The notes under the pieces were generated by a model that ran no database searches, was not told the DNA's origin, and was given only the letters and a program-made list of their open reading frames with translations. Positions 1 to 6,256 of a stretch of DNA of 9,935 bases are shown here, piece after piece. The stretch comes from Streptosporangiaceae bacterium (GTDB lineage: Bacteria > Actinomycetota > Actinomycetes > Streptosporangiales > Streptosporangiaceae). Position numbers and translations under genes: made by a program. The first letter of the stretch is position 1. Each line of letters starts with the position of its first letter. The stretch is from NCBI GenBank assembly GCA_030045175.1, contig JASIBM010000041.1, forward strand, positions 1-9,935, read 5' to 3'.

Positions 1-619
1 CGGTCAGCCCCATCTTGTGCTCGGGCGGGCCCGCCGTCATGCCGGGCGTCGCGGCCTCGGGCAGCAGGCAGGTGATCCCGTCCGAACCGGTGTCGGCGGT
101 CCGGACGAACATCGCGTAGAAATCGGCGTGCCCGGCGTGGGTGATCCACGACTTGGTGCCCGTCACCACGTAGTCGTCGCCGTCGCGGACGGCGCGGGTT
201 GCCAGGGCCGCGGCGTCAGAGCCAGCGCCAGGCTCGGACAGCGCGTAGCCGCCGAGCAAGTCGCCCGCCAGCAGGGTGGGCAGCCAGTCATCTTGCTGGC
301 CCTGTTCGCCGAACGTGGCCAGCGGATAGCACGACATCGTGTGGACCGACAGGCCGACTCCGATCGTCATCCAGGCGGCCGCGAGCTCCTCAAGCACCTG
401 AAGGTAGACCTCGTAGGGCTGGGCTCCGCCACCCCAGCGCTCCGGGTAGGGCAGCCCGAGCAGCCCGGACTTGCCGAGCAGCCGGAACTGCTCGCGCGGG
501 AACCTGGCCGTCGCCTCGTACTCGCTCGCGATCGGAGCAAGCTCGCATCCAGTGATCTCCCTGGTCAGCGCCAGCAGGTCGGCGGCCTCGTCCGACGGCA
601 ACACCCGGTCAACTGGCAT
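1..619 (-). CDS. Acyl-CoA dehydrogenase, N-terminal 206 codons (runs off window)
   Basis: Partial gene: it starts at ATG 619-617 and stays open to base 1. Acyl-CoA dehydrogenases are FAD enzymes that oxidise acyl-CoA thioesters to the 2-enoyl form and pass electrons to ETF. The translation shows the N-terminal helical domain (about residues 10-120, with GLLGLPYPERWGG at 52-64). It then enters the beta-barrel domain with the family signature YALSEPGAGSD (125-135) and TGTKSWITHAGHADF (153-167). The C-terminal domain with the catalytic glutamate lies outside the window. A good Shine-Dalgarno, GAGGAG (633-628), sits 8 nt before the ATG and supports the start. The gene is divergent from the alcohol dehydrogenase at 760. 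Substrate chain length cannot be told from this fragment. Confidence 0.93.
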   Translation of the reverse strand, partial: MPVDRVLPSDEAADLLALTREITGCELAPIASEYEATARFPREQFRLLGKSGLLGLPYPERWGGGAQPYEVYLQVLEELAAAWMTIGVGLSVHTMSCYPLATFGEQGQQDDWLPTLLAGDLLGGYALSEPGAGSDAAALATRAVRDGDDYVVTGTKSWITHAGHADFYAMFVRTADTGSDGITCLLPEAATPGMTAGPPEHKMGLT

Positions 620-639
620 GACTCAAGCTCCTCAGTGCT

Positions 640-655
640 CGTTCGGCATCGAACG
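640..655. promoter_or_regulatory. Perfect inverted repeat CGTTCG-GCAT-CGAACG, candidate operator or leader hairpin
   Basis: Two perfect 6-bp arms are separated by 4 bp. The repeat lies in the 140-bp spacer between the divergent acyl-CoA dehydrogenase and alcohol dehydrogenase genes, 7 bp upstream of the dehydrogenase Shine-Dalgarno. Position and symmetry suit binding by a dimeric repressor such as a TetR or GntR family protein, or a small hairpin in the leader RNA. No regulator gene is in the window, so the function is inference. I could not identify clear -35/-10 boxes in this spacer on either strand. Confidence 0.4.
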
Positions 656-759
656 GTACATTTACTGATTAGCTTATTGCCGACAGAGTGGAATCGGACC
701 GAGCGGCCAACCTCCCCTCAAGCGGACTGAGTCGCTAAAACCGTGAGCGAGGACTGACG

Positions 760-1893
760 ATGCTGAGCCGCGCGGTGGTGCTCGAGCGATTCCAGGAGCC
801 ACTGGCCTTGCGAGAGTTCCCCGTTCCACCCGCGCCACCGGGCGGGATGGTCGTCGCCAGCCGCTACGGCGGTATCTGCGGCACGGATATCCACCTCCAG
901 CAAGGGCATCTGGCGGTACCGGTCCCGCTCGTGCTCGGCCATGAGGGGCTGGGCGTGGTTCGCGAACTTGGTGCCGGCGTGCACAATGACGCGCTCGGTG
1001 CCGAACTGCACCCCGGCGATGCGGTCATGTGGGCTTCCTCCATCGCGTGCGGCCGGTGCGTGCCATGCCGGCTGCACCGCGAGCCCACCCTGTGCGAACA
1101 ACGCCAGACCTACGGGGTGAACCGGTCGCTGGCCGACGAGCCGGCGCTGTCCGGATCTTGGGCCGAGTACATCTGCCTGCGTGACGGAACAACGGTCGTC
1201 CGGTTTCCCGAGGCGATCAGCGACGTGGCCGGGATGTCGCTGGCCTGCGCAGGCCCGACGATGGTGCACGCGCTCTACGAGCGCAGGCCGGTCCGGGTCG
1301 GGGAGACAGTGATCGTTCAGGGCAGTGGCCCGGTCGGCCTCGCCGCCGCAGCGCTGGCGCAGCTGGCCGGCGCCGCCAGGGTCATCGTGATCGGCGGGCC
1401 GCGTTACCGCCTCGAAGCCGCACGGCAGGCGGGCATCGGCGATGAGCACCTCAACGTCATCGACTCAACCGACGCAAGCCAGGCTCTCGCCCGCGCGCTT
1501 GACCTGACCGACGGCCGCGGCGCCGATCTGGTGATCGAGTGCACGGGAGTCCCGCAAGCCGTGGACCAGGGCCTGCGGCTGGCCCGCCGTGGCGGGTCCT
1601 ACCTGGTGATCGGCCAGTACACCGACGCAGGCAGCGCGCCGGTCAATCCGCACCAGATCGTCTACCGGCAACTTGAGGTCTTCGGCTCATGGGCGTTTAC
1701 CGGCGCGCACCTCATCGAGTACATCCGGCTCCTGCCCCAGCTAGCCGCCAGGTTCGATCTGGCCAGCCTCGTGACCGTCTATCCGCTGGACCACAGCGCC
1801 CCGGCGATGCAAGCGGTGGCGAACGGATCGGTGGTCAAAGCGGTGCTTGACACCGGGCACGGCGAGGACGACCAGCCCGGTCACCAGGGTTAG
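760..1893 (+). CDS. Zinc-dependent medium-chain alcohol/polyol dehydrogenase (MDR superfamily)
   Basis: The 377-residue product is a full-length NAD(P)-dependent MDR enzyme that would oxidise an alcohol to an aldehyde or ketone in the cytoplasm. Catalytic zinc ligands are visible as C40 (in GICGTDIH) and H61-E62 (in LGHEG). The structural zinc lobe has C97, C100, C103 and C112 with canonical spacing. The Rossmann fold begins at GSGPVG (188-193), followed by GADLVIECTG (254-263). A GAGCGAGGA purine stretch 7 nt before ATG 760 supports the start. The sequence resembles the threonine/sorbitol dehydrogenase and other zinc ADH branches, but substrate specificity cannot be assigned. It is 16 bp upstream of the LLM pseudogene, so the two probably formed one operon. 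Confidence 0.92.
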   Translation: MLSRAVVLERFQEPLALREFPVPPAPPGGMVVASRYGGICGTDIHLQQGHLAVPVPLVLGHEGLGVVRELGAGVHNDALGAELHPGDAVMWASSIACGRCVPCRLHREPTLCEQRQTYGVNRSLADEPALSGSWAEYICLRDGTTVVRFPEAISDVAGMSLACAGPTMVHALYERRPVRVGETVIVQGSGPVGLAAAALAQLAGAARVIVIGGPRYRLEAARQAGIGDEHLNVIDSTDASQALARALDLTDGRGADLVIECTGVPQAVDQGLRLARRGGSYLVIGQYTDAGSAPVNPHQIVYRQLEVFGSWAFTGAHLIEYIRLLPQLAARFDLASLVTVYPLDHSAPAMQAVANGSVVKAVLDTGHGEDDQPGHQG

Positions 1894-1909
1894 CGGGTGC
1901 TGAGCTGAC

Positions 1910-2208
1910 ATGCGCGTGGGCGTCATGGTGCTTCCGGAAAGGCGCTGGCGCGACAGTGCCGACGTCTGGCGAGCGGTCGAGGACATGGGCTTCGACGCCG
2001 GATGGTCCTACGATCATTTGTGGTGGCGGAGCCTGAGCGAAGGCCGTGGTTCGATACCTTTTCCGTGCTCTCAGCCGCCGCTTGCGTCACGCAGGACATC
2101 CGGCTCGGCACCCTGGTGGCATCGCCGAACTTCCGGCACCCGGTTGTGACGGCGAAAAACGCGATCACGATCGATGACATCTCGGCGGGACGGTTCGTCA
2201 GCCGCTGA
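1910..2208 (+). pseudogene. Luciferase-like (LLM, F420/FMN type) oxidoreductase, frameshifted and truncated
   Basis: From ATG 1910 the translation reads as the start of an LLM-class flavin/F420 oxidoreductase (MRVGVMVLPERRW, then MGFDAGWSYDHLWW). After about residue 45 the homology moves to another frame. That frame continues PWFDTFSVLSAAA, then IRLGTLVASPNFRHPVV and IDDISAGRF, all typical of the family. The shift fits loss of one C in the GGCCG near 2043-2046. The reading then ends at TGA 2206-2208 right after the position where the family normally continues with a glycine-rich strand. Only about 100 of the usual 280-340 residues remain. A frameshift together with loss of the 3' two-thirds argues for real decay, not a sequencing slip. 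Confidence 0.85.
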
Positions 2209-2235
2209 AGGCGAGCACGACCTGAGGAGGACCGA

Positions 2236-2337
2236 GTGAGCAGCCTGGACCTTGACATCACCACACCCGGACGACCGCAGGTGCAGGAGGTGTCGCCTGG
2301 CGTCTACGCCTACATCCAGCCGGACGGGTCCGAGTGG
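2236..2337 (+). pseudogene. Truncated 5' fragment of an MBL-fold hydrolase (paralogue of the gene at 2967)
   Basis: GTG 2236 is preceded by a strong GAGGAGG (2224-2230). The next 34 codons match the start of the intact MBL gene at 2967. By eye, 87 of 102 bases and 28 of 34 residues are identical, with 9 of the 15 base differences at third codon positions. Homology stops abruptly after the TGG codon ending at 2337, before any of the metal-binding motifs. The reading frame then runs through unrelated sequence to a stop at 2416-2418. The mostly conservative divergence suggests this was once a separate functional paralogue that was later cut, not a fresh partial duplication. Its start signals look intact, so a useless 60-residue peptide might still be translated. 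Confidence 0.85.
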
Positions 2338-2393
2338 AAGGTTTCTAGGACCCAGAGGGGGTTACTCTCATCCTCCAAACCTATGCAGAGGCG

Positions 2394-2876
2394 GTGCAGA
2401 CTCTACTTGTGCAGTTGAACGAGATCGCGGTTGACTTCTGGCTCCGGCCGATCCACCCAGAGGACATGCCGTCCCTAGCCACGCGGATGCTGCTCGATGG
2501 CTATGACGCTCCAAGCCTGCGCGAGGTCGCGGGGCTCACCGCAAAGGACGATCCTCGTGCCATCCACGACACGTTCCGCCAGGCGCTAGTCGAGTTGGGC
2601 GCCTGGCTGCCCGACTACGCGACTGCTCAAGTTCACGCTGGTGTCTTGGCCTCCCGCGACCTCTTGGCGGGACGCATCTCGATCGACGAGTGCGCGAGCC
2701 GCGTACGCGCCGTCTGCGAGTTCGACGAGGTCATCTACAACGCTCTCCCGTCAGATATCGACGAGCTTGCCGCAATGAGTTGGGTCCTCCTAGGTGATGA
2801 GTACGACCGGGACGGTGGGGACGAGAGGTTGCTCCGCGCTGCCCGAGTCGTGGCCGCGCGTGACACTCCGCGTTAA
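2394..2876 (+). CDS. Hypothetical protein, 160 aa, start uncertain
   Basis: I do not recognise the family. The translation looks like a real soluble protein: mixed alpha-helical character, no long hydrophobic segment, many acidic residues (for example CASRVRAVCEFDEV near residue 100) and a C-terminus rich in R and A. It lies exactly between the truncated MBL fragment and the intact MBL gene, and it is less G/C-rich than both. GTG 2394 is the only usual start, but its Shine-Dalgarno is poor. The frame is open back to 2349 (after TAG 2346-2348), and those upstream codons read like protein (TLILQTYAEAV). The gene may therefore have lost its true start at the junction near 2338. No transposase or terminal repeat is seen around it. 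Confidence 0.6.
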   Translation: MQTLLVQLNEIAVDFWLRPIHPEDMPSLATRMLLDGYDAPSLREVAGLTAKDDPRAIHDTFRQALVELGAWLPDYATAQVHAGVLASRDLLAGRISIDECASRVRAVCEFDEVIYNALPSDIDELAAMSWVLLGDEYDRDGGDERLLRAARVVAARDTPR

Positions 2877-2966
2877 CAATGACCGGCTCAGCAGACCATC
2901 CCTACTACCGTAGCCAGGGTCTGGTCGCACCGTGACGCTGTCATTGCGGAAGTCCGGGAGGACATT

Positions 2967-3911
2967 GTGAGCAGCCTGGAACTTGACATCACCACGCCCG
3001 GTCGACCCGAGGTGCAGGAGGTGTCGCCCGGCATCTACGCGTACCTGCAGCCGGATGGCACCTGGTGGATCAACAACACCGGGTTCCTGGTCGGGCCGCA
3101 AGGCGTCGTGAGCATCGACACCTGCTCGACGCAGCGGCGCACGCTGGCTTACCTCGACGCGATCGGCGCGATCACCCCGGCCCCGGTGCGAGCCGTGGTC
3201 AACACCCATCACCACGGCGACCACACATTCGGGAACTGCCTGTTCCCCCGTGCGGCGATCATTGGCCACGAGACCACCCGCGCCGAGGCGATCGCGTTCG
3301 GCCCACCGCGCGACATGCCGTTCTGGGACGGCCCGGACTGGGGCGACCTCACGCTGGACCCGCCGTTCATCACGTTCACCGACGAGATCGCGGTGCATGC
3401 CGGCGACCTGCGCGCGCAAGTCCGCCACGTCGGGATGCCCGCGCACACCACCAACGACTCGATCGTGTGGATTCCCGAGCGCTCCGTGCTGTTCTGCGGC
3501 GACTTGATCTTCAACGGGGGCACGCCGTTCCTGCTGATGGGCTCCGTTACCGGAGCAATAGAGATTTTGGAAAAGGTGGTGCGCCCACTCGACGCGCAAA
3601 CGGTCGTGCCCGGCCACGGCCCGGTCTTCCACGACACCGCCCCCATCGATGCCACCCTCGACTACCTCAGGTTCGTGCTCGACACCGCGACGCACTGCCG
3701 TGCCGCCGGACTAACGCCGCTGGAGGCAGCCCAACAGACCGACCTGGGCCGCTTCGCCGCCTGGCCAGACGCCGAGCGCATCGCCGGGAACCTCCACCGC
3801 GCCTACGCCGACCTAGGTGACGGCGAGCGCGGCACCAGGATCGACACCGCCACCGCCCTAGCCGACATGGTCACCTACAACGGCGGCGCCCCGCTCACCT
3901 GCCTCGCCTAA
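2967..3911 (+). CDS. MBL-fold metallo-hydrolase (intact)
   Basis: The 314-residue product is a metallo-beta-lactamase-fold enzyme, a dinuclear metal hydrolase. The metal-binding set is complete: HxHxDH at H81-H83-D85-H86 (THHHGDHTFGN), H160 (PAHTTND), the bridging D179 (FCGDLIF) and H217 (PGHGPV). The C-terminal 80 residues are helical and end in a short tail. GTG 2967 is preceded by GGGAGGA (2956-2962) with 4-nt spacing, which fixes the start. No signal peptide is seen, so it should be cytoplasmic. The family covers lactonases, thioesterases, sulfatases and others, and the substrate cannot be read from the sequence. The neighbouring acyl-CoA dehydrogenase, alcohol dehydrogenase and LLM remnant hint at a catabolic role. 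A diverged 5' copy lies upstream at 2236. Confidence 0.92.
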   Translation: MSSLELDITTPGRPEVQEVSPGIYAYLQPDGTWWINNTGFLVGPQGVVSIDTCSTQRRTLAYLDAIGAITPAPVRAVVNTHHHGDHTFGNCLFPRAAIIGHETTRAEAIAFGPPRDMPFWDGPDWGDLTLDPPFITFTDEIAVHAGDLRAQVRHVGMPAHTTNDSIVWIPERSVLFCGDLIFNGGTPFLLMGSVTGAIEILEKVVRPLDAQTVVPGHGPVFHDTAPIDATLDYLRFVLDTATHCRAAGLTPLEAAQQTDLGRFAAWPDAERIAGNLHRAYADLGDGERGTRIDTATALADMVTYNGGAPLTCLA

Positions 3912-4076
3912 GTGGCGCGCGAATCTGTGGGCGGAGTCGTGGGTCCTTCCGTGGGCCGGACCGTGTGGTCACTGGCGGGCTACCAGGCCAGGCTTCAAGG
4001 CATCCGCTGGAATTCGGGATAGGGCGGGGTGAAGCCCTCCGTTGCGGGCGTTCGCGGTGGAGCTGATTGGGGTGTC

Positions 4077-4598
4077 ATGCGCGTTGTCATTGTGAGTGAC
4101 CGCCCGTTAGTTCTCTCAGCATTGGCTAGCTTGGTGCAGCAGGTTCCAGGTGCACAGATCGTCGCCGCTGTCAGGCACATTGACGATGCGCGAATATTTT
4201 GTGCTAGTGGCGGCGCTGAGGCTGTCATGATCGATGCCTTCATCGCGACACGCGATTTGCCGGTTCGCAACCATGAGAATTGCGACTCGCTCATGGCAGC
4301 TGTGGCTCGTTCGCCATGGCTCCGGCCGGACTTTAGGGATATAATAGGCAAAATCATAGTATTGCAGGAAGAAAAGGCTGCTAGCGTCCGCGATCTCACT
4401 CCCCGCGAGCTGGAGATATTCGTCCTGCTGGGAGCTGGTCTCTCTAATCATCATATCAGTCGTATCTCGGGAATATCAGAGCGAACTGTCAAATCTCATG
4501 TGGGAAATATCCTAGCCAAGCTGAACATGGAGTCCCGGCTACAAGCCGGCCTAGCCGCGCTCGTTCTCTGCTTGCGAATGGCTGCGAGAAAACCATGA
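4077..4598 (+). CDS. Orphan LuxR/GerE-type transcription regulator with degenerate receiver
   Basis: The 173-residue product (from ATG 4077) has a clear C-terminal LuxR helix-turn-helix at about 107-160: LTPRELEIFVLLGAGLS, then ISERTVKSHVGNILAKL. The N-terminus begins like a receiver domain (MRVVIVSDRPLVLSAL), with one acidic residue (D8) and a possible phospho-acceptor D53 in VMID. Only about 50 residues separate that point from the HTH, and the usual lysine region is missing, so phosphorylation is doubtful. A frame-open GTG at 4029 would add 16 residues with no family resemblance. No sensor kinase is nearby. Composition is far less G/C-rich (about 40-45 percent in 60-base lines at 4321 and 4441) than the neighbours. 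Its stop abuts the stop of the SdpB-like gene, so a role in controlling that locus is likely but inferred. Confidence 0.88.
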   Translation: MRVVIVSDRPLVLSALASLVQQVPGAQIVAAVRHIDDARIFCASGGAEAVMIDAFIATRDLPVRNHENCDSLMAAVARSPWLRPDFRDIIGKIIVLQEEKAASVRDLTPRELEIFVLLGAGLSNHHISRISGISERTVKSHVGNILAKLNMESRLQAGLAALVLCLRMAARKP

Positions 4599-5660
4599 TC
4601 AGACTTGCCCGCAACTATCTGGTCCCCTGGGGAGAATCACTGCCACGGACTCGCTTGCGGGCGGGTCAGGTACGGCTTCGGCGGCTGACCCGCGCGGCAG
4701 GCCAGCGGGCGCAGCGGTCCTAGCGGTCAGCAGGCGGTGGGCGCCTCCAAGCCAGCGTGGCGCGGTGATCTGGTGCCCGATCGGCAGCAGGTAGAGCAGC
4801 AGCGACGCTGACATGGCGAAATCGAAACTGATCAGGCCCATTGACAATGCGATCGCGTCATGGAAGGCGAGCCCGGCTGCCAGCAGGACGCGTCGGCTAC
4901 CGCCGGGCAGTAGCAAGGCTAGGCCCAGAGCGATCTCGAGCGCGATCGCTCCCCAGGTGAGGATGCTCACACCGAACGGTGATCCCGTGATGGCGCTGGT
5001 AACCGGGGAGAGCCATGGGGGCGCGCCCAAGATTACGCTCCGGAAAAAGTAAAAAAGCGCTGTCCCGTTGACCCAGTCGGGGACGCCAAGCTTGGAGATA
5101 CCTGCCTGTAGGTACACACCGGCGACCTGGACCTGGATCAGTACCAGCGCTATCACGGCGACCAGGCGGCTTAGTGGTCCTGACGCGATGTCGTCCGGCC
5201 GCTGCCAGTGCCATCGACGCCTGTCGGTGAGCGCGACCGGGATCAGCAGCAAGGTGAGAACGGCCGTGATCTGATCCCCGCCGTCCAGAATGGATATGGA
5301 AGCGAACAAGCTCCACGACACCCACCAGTGCGGGATCGCGGTCAGCCGCGGTCGCCACCCCGACGCGGTAACTGCCAGGACGACGACCGAGAGCCAGCGT
5401 GCCCCCTCCGGGCCGCCTGGGGCCGCGCACCAGACACTGGCCCGCGTGATGCCCACGCACACCGGCGGGACGATACCGCCCGCGAGCGGGGAGAGCAGCA
5501 CTTGCGGCGGAGTTGCGAGCAGCGTACCGAGCGTGCCCAGGGCAAGCACAGTACGCGCGAGTCCCAGACCGGACCCCCACGGCGGGAAAGCTATTCTCGG
5601 TCGAGCCCACCGCGCGGCCGCCAGCACCGGGTCGAAACGGCTTACAGGACTGGACGACAC
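4599..5660 (-). CDS. sdpB: SdpB-family membrane protein (SDP-type peptide maturation)
   Basis: The 353-residue polytopic membrane protein has about six or more hydrophobic segments. It resembles the SdpB / HTTM (vitamin-K-carboxylase-like) family. Landmarks are WGSGLGLARTVLALGTLGTLL near the N-terminus, ILDGGDQI (124-131), YLQAGISKLGVPDWVNGTA (183-201) and FHDAIALSMGLISF (266-279). The C-terminal 40 residues are polar and Pro/Ala-rich. In Bacillus, SdpA and SdpB are both needed to turn pro-SdpC into the mature SDP toxin. The frame is open to a GTG at 5714, but GTG 5660 has GGAGG just upstream and overlaps the end of sdpA by only 19 nt, so I prefer it. It is the last gene of the operon and converges directly on the LuxR gene with no spacer. 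Confidence 0.82.
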   Translation of the reverse strand: MSSSPVSRFDPVLAAARWARPRIAFPPWGSGLGLARTVLALGTLGTLLATPPQVLLSPLAGGIVPPVCVGITRASVWCAAPGGPEGARWLSVVVLAVTASGWRPRLTAIPHWWVSWSLFASISILDGGDQITAVLTLLLIPVALTDRRRWHWQRPDDIASGPLSRLVAVIALVLIQVQVAGVYLQAGISKLGVPDWVNGTALFYFFRSVILGAPPWLSPVTSAITGSPFGVSILTWGAIALEIALGLALLLPGGSRRVLLAAGLAFHDAIALSMGLISFDFAMSASLLLYLLPIGHQITAPRWLGGAHRLLTARTAAPAGLPRGSAAEAVPDPPASESVAVILPRGPDSCGQV

Positions 5661-6256
5661 GACACCTCCGCCCGCAGCACAAGCGAGGGCATAATCGTCC
5701 CGGTATCGCGCCACGCCCAGGGCAGTACCTGTTGCTGCACGAATCCGATGTCACCGCAGAGGTTCCGCAGGGCGGAGGCGTTCACGAGATGCACCGATAC
5801 GGGGCTGGCGGCTAGGCACCGCACCGGGTCGATGCTGCACGGACGCCATTGCGTACTTGGGACATCTTGCAAGATAAGCGCGATTTCGCTGGACCGGGCC
5901 CTGGCGGATCTGTCCAGCCCGAATAGGTCAGACGGCACCGCCAGCGAACCACCCTGGCGCGCCCATCGCCCAGCGGAGTACTCGTAGGCTTCCGGATAAA
6001 CAGTACGCGGGTTCGCTGTGAAAAAAGCCCAGCCCTCGGGCAACAGGATCCGGGTCACGGCCGTGTTCTCGAACGGGAGCTGGACCGGGTTTACCGGTAT
6101 CGCCGCGTGCACAACATATATGGTCACAACGGCCGCGACCGCTGCTAGGGCCAGGGTGACCCGGCCCAGCACGCGATCTTGTGGGATAGCGCGCGCCGTC
6201 CCGGGCCGTAGCCAGGCTGCGGCCCGGGACACGCACGACCCTATGCCCATAACCAC
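5642..6256 (-). CDS. sdpA: SdpA-family protein (SDP-type peptide maturation)
   Basis: The 204-residue product has one N-terminal transmembrane segment (about 30-51) and a soluble remainder, presumably outside the membrane. It carries motifs I associate with the SdpA family: PEGWAFFTANPR (73-84), CSIDPVRCL (140-148), and LCGDIGFVQQQ followed by PWAWRD (166-184). Cysteines C140, C147, C167 and C200 could form disulfides outside the cell. SdpA works with SdpB in post-translational maturation of the SdpC toxin; the chemistry is not settled. The GTG start at 6256 touches the TGA of the toxin gene directly (an ATG at 6250 is the alternative). There is no proper Shine-Dalgarno, so translation is probably coupled to the toxin gene. 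Confidence 0.85.
   Translation of the reverse strand: MVMGIGSCVSRAAAWLRPGTARAIPQDRVLGRVTLALAAVAAVVTIYVVHAAIPVNPVQLPFENTAVTRILLPEGWAFFTANPRTVYPEAYEYSAGRWARQGGSLAVPSDLFGLDRSARARSSEIALILQDVPSTQWRPCSIDPVRCLAASPVSVHLVNASALRNLCGDIGFVQQQVLPWAWRDTGTIMPSLVLRAEVSCRPVL
5665..5669 (-). promoter_or_regulatory. Shine-Dalgarno GGAGG for sdpB inside the 3' end of sdpA
   Basis: On the minus strand GGAGG is followed after 4 nt by GTG 5660-5658, in the sdpB frame. It lies within the sdpA coding sequence. This decides the sdpB start in favour of 5660 over the upstream GTG at 5714 and implies coupled translation of the two proteins. Confidence 0.65.

Noticed and set aside
17..730. Plus-strand 237-codon open frame
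   Set aside because: It is the antisense shadow of the acyl-CoA dehydrogenase; its translation is Arg/Gln/Gly-rich with no domain character, while the minus strand shows clear family motifs.
718..1449. Minus-strand 243-codon open frame opposite the alcohol dehydrogenase
   Set aside because: It is a shadow of a gene whose plus-strand product has every zinc-ligand and Rossmann motif.
2790..3695. Minus-strand 301-codon open frame opposite the MBL gene
   Set aside because: The plus-strand product has the complete MBL metal-ligand set; the minus-strand translation is a composition artefact of high GC.
3942..3962. GGTCC/GGACC hairpin after the MBL gene as an intrinsic terminator
   Set aside because: The stem is only 5 bp with an 11-nt loop and no T-run follows; this is expected by chance in high-GC DNA.
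5208..5987. Plus-strand 259-codon open frame across the SdpA/SdpB junction
   Set aside because: It is Arg/Pro/Ser-rich with no fold-like pattern and lies opposite two coding frames with recognisable family motifs.
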